DNA from: Rhyzopertha dominica
Lineage: Eukaryota; Arthropoda; Insecta; Coleoptera; Bostrichidae
Assembly (NCBI GenBank): GCA_025024175.1
Contig: QCXZ01000138.1
Coordinates: 3,968,002 to 4,032,001, forward strand
DNA length: 64,000 bases
Direction of reading: 5' to 3'
The notes beneath the pieces were generated by a model, which ran no database searches, was not told the DNA's origin, and saw nothing but the letters and a program-made list of their open reading frames with translations. Below are positions 25,488 to 36,400 of the stretch, piece by piece; the first letter of the stretch is position 1, and each line of letters begins with the position of its first letter. The position numbers were made by a program, and so were the translations under genes.

Positions 25488-25845
25488 GTTTTTTTGGGAC
25501 ACCCTTTTGATAATTTTTCTTGATTATGTTCAGAAAGGGAAAAATGGTGACTATTATGTTAAGTTATTGCAGTATTTGACAGATTAAATAAAAACAAAAT
25601 GGCCACATTTGTTAAGAAAGAAAGCTTTGTTCCCCTCTATTTGCTAGATTTAGCCCCCTCTGATTATTTTCTGTTTCCAAACTTGAAAAACTGGCTTGGT
25701 GGTAAAAAATCTGCCGACAATGAAGCAGTAAAGTCTGTAGTTAATGGTCATTTTGAAGAGCTCCACATTTCTTGAGACTATTGAAAATCTCTGGGAAAAG
25801 TGTATTGAACTAAAACAAGACAATCTAGAGAAATAAAGATATTTG
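25488..25845 (+). pseudogene. Mariner (DD34D-type) transposase fossil
   Basis: Translations in shifting frames give FFWDTLLIIFLDYVQKGK and LDLAPSDYFLFPNLKNWLGG, then NEAVKSVVNGHFEEL and a terminal KCIELK. These match, in order, the catalytic domain and C-terminal end of mariner transposases. The middle part, carrying the second catalytic aspartate (HQDNAPAH), is deleted, and several stops and frameshifts are present. No terminal repeats were found. This is a dead remnant upstream of the receptor/spg boundary. Confidence 0.75.
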
Positions 25846-26948
25846 TTCCCTCGTTACTTTTGGGATTACCATTGTATATGGCCTGTTATATTATTGAATG
25901 GTTCTACAGCTCATCATTCCAGAAAGAACTTCGAACAGGTGATTAAGCGAAGAATGTTGTTTAATGCAAAAAGGAATCTTATATGATCATGGACCAAAAA
26001 AACTGTGCCTAGTCAAAAATTGGATCCCCTTTCATATTTAATGAATCTTGGAATCAAACATGATGGCAGCTACTGTACTGGAAGAAACAAAAGCACCTAA
26101 AATTACACTGGGTAAAAAATGCACACTATTCTGTAAATATAAATGGGGAATACTTGTTTGAGTTCAATGATGATCTCCAAATACAAAGCAAAATGGCTGA
26201 CATCTGCTGACTGTTCATCAAATTAACTACATACAACATTCTTTGTTACCGTTAGCATTCAAGTATTAAATTTATGATTATTGTGTTTCTTAAGGTTTGG
26301 GAGTATGTGTATTTCATGAGGAATGATATAATTCACCTACATTGTTATAAGTTAAACTACAAGTATTTTTGTTGTGCATTAAAAACAATGACAAGTAAAA
26401 TAGTGAAATGATACAATTCAGCAATAAAAATTAGCTAAACATTTCAGAAGATATGAACTTGTGATAAACATTTTTCTGCAGGCTTTTTTGAGCAGATTTT
26501 TCTGATTTATTCCATAAATCTTTAGTATTAAGTTCAATTGTTTGCATCTATAAAATCCAAATCAAATAGAAATGACTTGTTAAATATACTCACTTCAAGT
26601 CAGTAATCATAGAAAAGAAATGTAACCAATTAGTAAAAAGATGTTCTTCCTTCCTTTCTAAAAATGTTTTTTTACACCTACTTGTTTTACCATTTTCTGA
26701 TTCCAGCTAAAATGAAATAGAAGTTTGACTTACCCTTCTTTTTGCCACATGGACTGCTTTGGTTTTCTATCAAAGCTTAAATCATGACCTGTAGTTACCA
26801 CCTTTGATGCTCTATAAAACCAACAGTTGTTCCCATCCAAATAAATTTCAACAATTGCATCACAAGATTACATGACAACACGCCTCAATGATATTATGAC
26901 ACTATGCTAAAATGAGTACACGATCACCATAGCTGCTTATAATACACT
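25846..26948. other. Intergenic 3' flank of spg; unassigned coding-like debris
   Basis: At about 25900-26220 the plus strand has peptide-like stretches in several frames (for example AHHSRKNFEQV) that look like decayed transposon sequence, family unknown. The remainder is AT-rich and includes the 3' flank of the minus-strand spg gene. An AATAAA on the minus strand at about 26504-26509 is a possible polyadenylation signal. Confidence 0.35.
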
Positions 26949-29900
26949 CTAACATGGAGTTTCGTCGTTATCATGCATGCCGTTTGTGGCGTGCAATTTT
27001 GGAACAGAGTAATTCTCGCTCGAATCTCCACCTTCCTTCACATCGGAGCTTCGAAACTCGAAGCTCGTCTGCAAACAAGAGGCGAAGCCGAGGCTCGACT
27101 TTGGCGGAATGGGTGGGGGATTTTCTGGCTGTTCGCTGCCCTCCTGTGGACTCGCGTTGATGTTCATGTCTTGCTGGTGCACCCTGAGCTCGAAGTCCTC
27201 ATAATTAGAATGGTTAAAGTTGTTCAAGTTGGTGTTTTCAGTCATGCTGATGCCAGAGTCCCGTAAGTCATGATTTTCATCGACCTGCGTCGAACTGACC
27301 GATAGGTTTTGAGCAGAAGTGGCCAGCACTGCTTCGGAAACGTCCTGCTCGAGGGACACGTATTCGATGCTGCATATGGAGGGGGTGGATTTCTTTTGTG
27401 ACCTTTTTGGAACGTGCGGTGCTAGATCTGACTGTCNTTTGTCCGGAGCTATAAGAAAATGTTCAGATCAGTGCAACAGAATTTAGGGTTTTTTCATCAG
27501 GGCATTTGTACAATCTAATTATTTCCAAAATTTCTAATGAGTATTTATATATCAACATTACTATTAATTTCAAAACTGCCCTGTATCTAAAAGATGGTTT
27601 GTGAACAACAAAAATGCCACTTAATAAACTCATTAGAAATTTTTGAAATAATAGAAGTTTGTATCGCAAAAAAAAATTTCAAAAATTTTTATTTGCTCAT
27701 TCGCTTTAAAATGGTCGAAAACGCAAAGAAACAAAATTTGAGCAGAAACAATTTTCTTGTCTATGTGTCTATGGTTTTGTTTGAATACACGATAACTTTC
27801 GAAAGACTTAATATATGAACTTGAAATTTGGCAAACACATAAATCTCAACTACCCAAAGCGACCTATTGTCTGTGGGTAAGCAGGGTACCGGGAAGAGGG
27901 CGAAATTGTGGGGTAACTACCCTTTTTGCAAATTTTTATGTTTTAATTTTTTTTTCGTTTTAGTATGTGATTAGTAGTATAACTGCGAGTATTATTCGTT
28001 CTTATAAATTTTCGGTGCAGCAAACTGTTTAGAAGATATTAGCAAAAAACCGTCACTTAAAGAAAACGGTTATAATAATATAAAAATGAAAATACCATCA
28101 GATAGCAAATAAAATATCTCATAAAAAGTGTCTTAGACAAATTATTCAAAATTTTGACATTTTCGAAATATTTCCAAAAAACCTATTTTGGACCCTGCTC
28201 GTACGATTTTTTTAAAATTTTGGTATTATATATAAAACCAAATTTCTGATCAGAAAGCACTCTTGTAATTTTTTTGTTAAGTATATAATTTTCGAGTTAT
28301 TTGGAAAAAACCGCTTTTAAAATTTATATATTTTTGCTAATATCACGAGGACTGTTTGTCTTAGAAAAAATGTGTAGAGAGAAAAAATGCCCAAAACCTG
28401 ATTACTAATCGTATAGTATAATAAATAAAAACGTAAATGTCATTTTGACAATTGGATGTGGAAGTATTGATTCAATTTGAAGCGGTTTTTAGATTTGGTT
28501 GACACTATAACCATCAGATTCTACCAAGTAAATTGTATTATTATGGTATAAGGTGTACAGCTTATGATCTTTTAAAAAGTTAGACGAACAGGGACCAATA
28601 TACGTTTTTTGGAAATATTTTGAAAATGTCAAAATTTTGGATAAATTTTCTAAGACACTTTTTGTGAGAAATTTTATTTCCTAACTGACGGTATTTTCAT
28701 TTTTTGAATATATTAAATATATTCACAGATATTTAGGAAAAACCGTTTTCTTTAAGTGACGCTTTTTTCCTAATATCTTCTAAACAATTTGCTGCACCGA
28801 AAATTTATAAGGGCGAATAATACTCGCAGTTATACTACTAATCACATACTAAAACGAAAAAAAAAAATAAAAATTTGCGAAAATTTCGCCCCCTTCCTGA
28901 TACCCTACTTACCCCAAAAACAATAGGTCGCTTTGGGTAGTTGAGATCTATACGTTTGCCAAATTTTAAGTTCATATATTAAGTCCTTCGAAAGTTATCG
29001 TGTCCACAAACAAAACCATAGACACACACAGACAAGAAATTTTTTTTGCTCAAATTTTGTTTTTTTTTTACATTTTCGACCATTTTAAAGCACATGAGCT
29101 AATAAAAATTTTGAAATTTTTTTTCGCGATACAGTATTGTTGGATGTGGAAGTAAAAGAAGAAATTAAAAGGCAGTGAAAAAACACTAACAAGCATAAAT
29201 AGGAAATGGGTTGATTGCGAAATTTAGTTGACGTTTTATTTAATTTTTTTTGTTTACTAATTTATTATTTTCTAATTTGTAACATTTTTTAATATATTTG
29301 TTTTTTTTAACTTTTTGTCAATTATTTTGTAGTTCACTAAACTGCATTCATTTGCGGGGTACAGTGTATTGTGTATATATTAGATCTAGTTACCAATGTA
29401 ACCTAATTTCAAATAAAAAAATCTGTAAACATACTGTGCGATCTGGGTGGTAAGGGTGGAGCTTCCTCACAGCCAGAATCAGACCAGGAATTGCGCAGCG
29501 GGGAATTTCCTTCAGTGGGTGTGGCCATTGAATGTCTGAGTAGTCGTGGCGATGGTGGTTTGGTTAACGATCTTTCGCGGGAGTGTGTTGGTTTTGGAGG
29601 CAGCGGTATTTCACAAATATCTTCTTTGCTGTGAACCGGAAAACAGTGAATGATTATGGCAACTTGTTTACGCTTTCCGTCACTACCTACCTAGATTTGA
29701 TGGAAGGTAAACTAGAATAATCCGTGCTGCCACGAGTTGGTGTTCTCACGGTCTCGTTCATGCTGAATCCCTGAGAGCGTGGCCTTGATTCTCTCTGAGG
29801 TATTGGCGGTGCACTATCATTTGACATCATTGGCAGTGTTAGATTATCACGATTCATTCCTACTCTATCAGATTCCTAAAGAAAATTATAGAAATACTAA

Positions 29901-30407
29901 TGAGGAACACAGATTAAAGAAACTCTGCATGCAAAAATAAGATGTTAAAGAAGAAAACGAGAATGTGTTAGTGGAAGATTTATTAATGCACTGCATGGGA
30001 GTAAATAAATGTGAAATGTTACAAAACTAAGAGATCTAACATGGCACTACATTTGTTCCAAAATTATGTAGCCAATAAGCAAACATTATAAGAATGTACA
30101 AGAGATAGAAGCAATTAAAACCATGATTTAATTATGAAAAGTTAGGTGTGAGATTCTGTTATGTGGTTTTTGAATGCCATGCACTAGCGCTCAACAGATG
30201 CTTTCATGCTCAACCAAACAATAGGTGTCCAGGACACCATCAAAATCATCCTTAAATACCAGTGGTTTTGTGTAAATATCGTCATGCTCCAAAGTCTGAT
30301 GTTCTGACAGGTAACCATAGATACCGCTAGAACCCGACGACCTGTTGCTTCCAACGTCCATCGGCACATAGGAACGTTTGTCAGTAGGAAGAGGAGGTAG
30401 AGGTGTG
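26949..30407 (-). other. spg proline-rich C-terminal tail
   Basis: The last four exons encode a low-conservation tail with five SH3-ligand-type motifs: TPLPPLP, APPIPQR, IPLPPKP, APPLPPR and PPPIPPK. DOCK3/4 tails bind Crk and other SH3 proteins through such motifs. The exon beginning 30407 could instead run on to an in-frame TGA at about 30188, giving a shorter isoform. I prefer splicing at 30260 because it keeps phase with the next exon. The final exon ends at TAG 26949-26951. Confidence 0.75.
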
Positions 30408-33400
30408 CTGAAAAATCAAGGCAAATGACAACCATACTCACATAATCAAACACTTTGACGCACTTCACTATACTGTCTGATTGCTGTCGTTTTAACTTGG
30501 AGATGGAACCCAAGCTTTGCCTTAATTGAGCGAAGCGTTCCAGTAGCCTTTGGTGCAGTGGTTGAACACCGGGTGGCGCCAGCTGTCCGTGTAGCGTGAG
30601 GCCCTCTTCCAAGATCTGCAGAGTATCGCGGTAATTTAATTTATATCTTGAAAAAGCATAAATGAGAGGAGGAGGCACTAAGAGATGGAGATACAGGAGA
30701 GGGATGAGAAAAGAGAGAAAGAGGAAGAGCGTAGAGTGAGAGAACTGATTGAGGAAAGAGTAAAAAGAAGAGAAAGGCGAGATGTAATGGGAAATGGAAA
30801 ACAAAGGGATGAAAGAAAGCAGAGGCACGATAGGAGGAAGAGGAGAGGCATCAAAAAGAGATAAGAGGAAGAAGAGAGAGAGACAGAAAGTAGAAAGGAA
30901 GTTAAAAGAGGGGACTGAGAGACTAAAGATGAAGACGAGAGATGAGAGTGAGGTAGAAAGATAGGACAGGGGAGTGTGAGAGTGAGAGAGAGAGAAGATG
31001 AAAGGGAGGAAAGGAAAAGGAAGAGTAAAAAGAGAGCGAGAGAAGGTACAGAAGAAAGGTGAGAAAGCAGAGAGAGGAAAGAGATGTAAAGGAGAATGAA
31101 AAAAGAGAGGAAAGAAAGCACAGGCATGACAAAAGGAAGGGCAAAGTCAAAGCACAAGAAGGAGAATGAGAGAGAGAGGAAAGAGAAAATTGAGACAAAG
31201 CCGAAAAATGTACGAGAACGATAGAGATGGGGGAGAAAAGAGAAGAGAGTGGTGGAGAGAAGAGATAAAATAGGGGGAGCAAGGCAGCTACAATGAGCAA
31301 AGAAGAGATGAATAAACAAAACAAAGAGGAAAAGACATTGTTTATTAGAAATTTATGAACACTGTAATACGCAACCAATTTGGCACAAAAATAAGGAATT
31401 GTCTTTTTTTAAGAATAAACGGTTATCTGGTGCCATTATAATCTTTTATATAGGATTAAATATTGATATGTGCATCACTTTTAATATCTATAATAGACAT
31501 TCCAGCCCTGTGAAATATAGATATTGTATCAAAAATTGTATCTTTTTCTTATGAGAGGCTCAATTTCATAACACACAAATACAAAATGCGCACTTCTCAC
31601 CTGCATGGCATCCAGAATTAAACTTTTCAATACATAAACGTGGGTCATGTGATCTGGAAACAGTTTGGCAAACTCCTGAGTGAAGAAGGCCTGCTGATAT
31701 TTGCTGATGCCTCCCTGCACATTTGCATCAATGATGCCCTGCAATCGCATCGTGAAGGGGTTCAGGTTTCGTTTCGGTTCAGCCGTGTACACTGTTATTA
31801 GGTGTCGTAGTTCCTTCTCGGCAGACATCATCGTCTCACAAGCATACTTGACCGGAGGTATTTCTTCCGTGTGGCGATTTATGACTTCAAACCAGGGTAG
31901 GATGCCAGGTAGAGGGTTGTCGATTTCCAAAACTGTTCTCTCTATCCACATAGTCTAAAAAATAAACAGAAGTACACAGGTCAGTAGAATTATTTCTTGG
32001 TCTTGATGTCAATTTTTCAGACATATTTGACAACTTGCCTTAATTTCATTTTCCTTGTCTATAATGCCCTTGTGTATGGGTCGATCACATTGAAATCTTT
32101 TAACATCGTTGTAGTGATAAAACCTGGAGATCTTGTCAGGTNTGTCACTTGCTAAAATTATGGGATTAGGTTCTGGAATAGGTTTCACATTGCATATTTG
32201 AATATCTATGGCAAATTAAGAAAAATTTTAGCTACAAAACAACTCATCACATTCTATCTAGGAAGGATACATTGCCCTTCGGAGTTTATAATGGAATCAT
32301 CTGGAGGAGTGTTTTTCATAAGAATCTGCGCAGACGGAAATTCAGTTTGTAGCCTCTGAGTAAAAGCACCTATTCTCTCATATTCCAATCCTCTATAAAC
32401 GAATTGCTTGTTCTGCAAGTAATGTGAAGCTTAAAAAGGAAATGAGCTAAACCAAAAGTACATACCCTGACAAAGAGAGGAAAACTAAGCCCGTAAAAAC
32501 CAACCCGGAAATATTCCGGTTCTGGACGGAGCTGTGTCAATATATTGTCATAGAATGAGGCCTGGTATTTCAGAATGTCACTTAGCGCTTTATAATTGAA
32601 GAGCTGAGTTTCATATAAAGTTGCGAGCTCCTTGAGTAGCGGAATACCTTTCTCCCAGCACTGAAATTTTATTAGTTTCTCAATTATGTTTTTCAAACTT
32701 CATCACATCTTACCTTGCCCTTATCAAAATGCTGTACGATGATTTGGTACAACTTTTCTTTCACTTGACATTCTGTCAACCCTGGATAGTGTGGATCAGC
32801 AACAACAGTGTTGACATTCCATCTTAACTGATCAGCATACAGTTTCATTGTATAAGCCGCCTCAGTGAAGTTCTCGGCAGTCATATGTAGATCATGCAGT
32901 TTATAGATGTAGCGAAGATACATTTCCTTTCTATTGAATTCATTTTTGTAAAAGTTCTAAAAAGATTTTTCAATCGAGCATGGAGTAATTTTAACATGGT
33001 ATGATGGCTTACTAGTAAATTGAAAGTGCACGACATTCGTTTGTCTCTGTTCTCGTCCCCTTGGATTACACTGCGGTAGTCCAGGAGACGTTCTAGAAGT
33101 CTTGTGACTGAACTGATGAAAGCTGCGCCACTATCTTTCCATGCTGGGTCTTCAGACTGCACACGATCTAACAGCCTGTAAACGTTTTATTTTACAATAC
33201 TTTCATGTTTTTTATAGCTTCAAAACGTGGTCTTATTTACCAATTTATGAATCTGTTAATTATCAAATTTCTACTTTTCTAACAATAAACAAAAAAGACA
33301 ATCAAACACTGAAATACGATTTAATACTACTATGTCCTGGAAAAGCAGCAATATGACAAAAAACTAAAACGTGTATAATTTTAGATTTGATCAAATCAAA

Positions 33401-36400
33401 ATAGCAGGTCAGCTAAAGTCAAGCTATAGTAGCTTGGTAAAAGTCTAAAAATTAAATAAATGAAACAATTTTTGTACAGTTACCACATCAAATTGGTAAA
33501 TCCTAAAAGTAATCAACATACACAGTGCCTCTGACTTCAGGTACTTATTTTTTTCGCTAAAAAAGTGTCTATGGACATATGTCTGTGTAAGGGAGATAGA
33601 ATCCATTAAATAAAGATGGTGGCCAAAAGGTCTTTTTTTACACTATTTCATTATGTGATTGACAGTGTGAGACATACAAATGAAACAATCTTTGACTTTG
33701 ATTTGATGTGGGTGTACAACATAAGGAAAGCACCTTTTTTCTCAAAAATGAGACTTCGTATAACAGTAATACAACAGACATTAAAAAAAATTATTAGGAA
33801 ATCTGAATCTACCAGGTAAATTTTCTAAAAACTTCTTGCTAAACAAAATTTTATGTCTTACATAGAATAATTACAATGTTTTCCTTCCCTCATCCCCCTA
33901 ATCAAAGTACACAATTTTTAATAGCACCAACACATGTAGTAAATGTATCTCAACTGAAATTAAAAAAGAACCTTTTGGCCGCATTTTTAGAGGGCTCTAG
34001 CTCTTTTAGGAAACACATCTGGAGATATACCTATATGATTTTTCTTCCTACCAAAGGAAATACCCTCCATTACTGAGAAACACCCTACATGCAAATCTGA
34101 ACTAAACTGCAAAAAAGCAGCAACCTTTATCTTTAGAAATACACAGATACAAAGATGTGCTAAGCCCCACAATTACTGAAGCATGATTTTTTTACTAATC
34201 TTATTATATGTTTTATTGTGTTTGTTGATTAAAAAATGGATGAAGAATTTAAAATTTGCAGAACTTCTATCACCCTTTAATAACCTTTTCTCCATGATAT
34301 TTTCTTTTTGTAAATAAAAATACAAACTTTATTTCCAATACTACTACCAAAAAATAATCATTGCAGGAAAGTATGATTTACTTACACAGCACTGAGATGT
34401 TCCCTTTGTACGCACAAAAGAAAACAAACAGATAAAAAGTCACAACAAACAATTATTCAACTAATAATTAATAATCAACTTACATGGTATTGAACAATCT
34501 CCTATATTCGTCATCACCCTTATTTTCAGAAACCAAAATATCCAATTTGTCAATAAGTTCGCTCTCCACCTGTTTAAAATTGCCCCTTGCCTTTTGCTCG
34601 CACTCCATCATATCAAAAAATATGTGCAAGGTGGCTTTACGAAGCTCAATCTCAGGTACCAACGTTACTTCTAGGAATGGACCAACCATGGAAGGAATGA
34701 AATGTAATTTGTGCTCACCTACAAGAAGGAAATGTTCAAAGCAGTGAAAGCTGAAAAGAAAAAATTTTTTACCTAGCTGTGACCACATGGACAAAATCTG
34801 GAACCCCATAAGTACACGCATGTCACCATATCTTTCGATAATCTTTTCTCTCTTTACTTCAGAGAACTGTTCTAGTTGCAGGGGCTTCTGTGTTAGGTAA
34901 TCGACAGCCAAGTTGAAGTAACTGGTCCATAACTGTAAACATATGTGTTCTTGCAGAAAGATTAATGAAAATTTGACATACACCATCATACTCAGCATCA
35001 AAAATCACATTCAAAGATACCAATTTTGTATGATAAATGGACATTTAGACTCTAGGGTCACCACTCTGGAGATTCTACATTAAAAAAAGTTGTTTGGGCA
35101 AGCCTACAGACCACAAGCAACCATTCAGAGAAAACCCCAGGTGAATCTGATACTTAGGGGCCACTTTGAGTGGTTTGTGCAAAAAAATATTTTAAAAGGT
35201 TTTAAGAAGAACAGCAACAGTGATGTCTGCATCTAGTGTGACTTACCTCCTTATCAAAGTACCCCAAACGACTATCAAGAAACTTGAAGGCCAACGGCTG
35301 AACAAGTTCCTGTAGTGACTTCAGCATGACATTGTTGGTGACCATTTTGATCACCAGCCAATCAGGAGGGTAAATTTCCTGCTTTACTAGTTGGCGGAAC
35401 ACCCAAAACACCCTCATCAGGAAAGTTTTGAGCGGTTTCCTATCATGGTTTGGTCCCATAAGAACTTCCCATAAGCGTTTGTAATGGAACTCATCAAGTA
35501 GTTGGAGTTGACCAATTAGGCAAGCAACAAGAGGACACTAAAATTTGCTTCCAANGCTAACCAAGCTTTTCTTCAAGAGATGTACTTACAATAACTTTTG
35601 TGTCCTTGTCGATGATTACAAAGACTGTCTGAATTAAAACATCCAAAGTGTTAATGCACAAAGTATCGACGTCATGATGGATGCAATTGTTGATCTTCCC
35701 TTGTTCCTCACACATCTTCCTTTGCTTGAACATAAAACCAAGAATTTCTCCCAAGATCTCCGTACAAAGCCTCAGTTCATCTCGATGGATTAAGTGATAG
35801 CGTAAGTGCTTACAAGCATTTTCCAATAGAATGTTTCGTGACTCTGAAAAGAAGGTGTCATCAAATGAATTCAAGAAGTTCTTTTAAATGTACCATCATC
35901 CTGGAATAAGCTGCTGCTGACCAGATTCTTGACAGCCACAAGTTTGGCCTGTACAATCTGTGAAGGTAAATCAGCTGGAAGAGAATCCAGCATGGAAGCA
36001 GCTAAGTTTGTTACTTCTACAATTGGCAAAACTTGCACCAATTGTTCATATACAGCGCTGATTGAATGCAACAAAGTCACCTGGAAATACAACAGTATGC
36101 AGCAAAATGATGAAGCATTTGTTTCAACAAGCCTTACTAACCTGCGTGTTTAAAATGTTAGGTGCAGAAAGCGCAAGCATTGTATTCAAAGCGGAAAACA
36201 CACTATAAAGATCTTTTCTAAAGCTATCTTCGTACTGCCCACAAGTAGCTCTTGAAAAAAGCAATCTACTCTGGATAATCAATTTAAAGATATACTCCAA
36301 GCTCTTGAAGCATTTCTGAATAGGTTCTTGCTTTTCAAACGACATGATCCAATCAGCACAATGCTGCACACTGGTTAGTAGTCCCCTAGAATCAAACAGT

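Larger units (their letters stand above)
30464..32956 (-). other. spg DHR-2 catalytic exchange domain exons
   Basis: Exons from 32714-32956 to 30464-30615 encode DHR-2, which catalyses GDP release from Rac-family GTPases. Lobe A starts around EMYLRYIYKLHDLH and FTEAAYT. EPEYFRVGFYGLSFPLFVR and the YRGLEYERIGAF block follow, then KENEIK-TMWIERT and LPGILPWFEV. The loop segment GIIDANVQGGISKYQQAFF corresponds to the region of the nucleotide-sensor valine in other DOCKs; the valine is kept. The domain ends near VQPLHQRLLERFAQL. All family landmarks are present, so exchange activity is plausible; this is inferred from sequence. Confidence 0.88.

Noticed and set aside
26954..27266. Plus-strand frames over the last spg exon
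   Set aside because: They are antisense to a well-supported coding exon.
30408..30441. Intron using the strong-looking GTGAGT donor at 30441
   Set aside because: It would be only about 34 bp and would put the next exon out of the proline-rich frame.
30678..31378. Long Ser/Leu/Phe-rich open frames on the minus strand
   Set aside because: They come from a purine-rich intronic tract of spg; composition is extreme and there is no domain.
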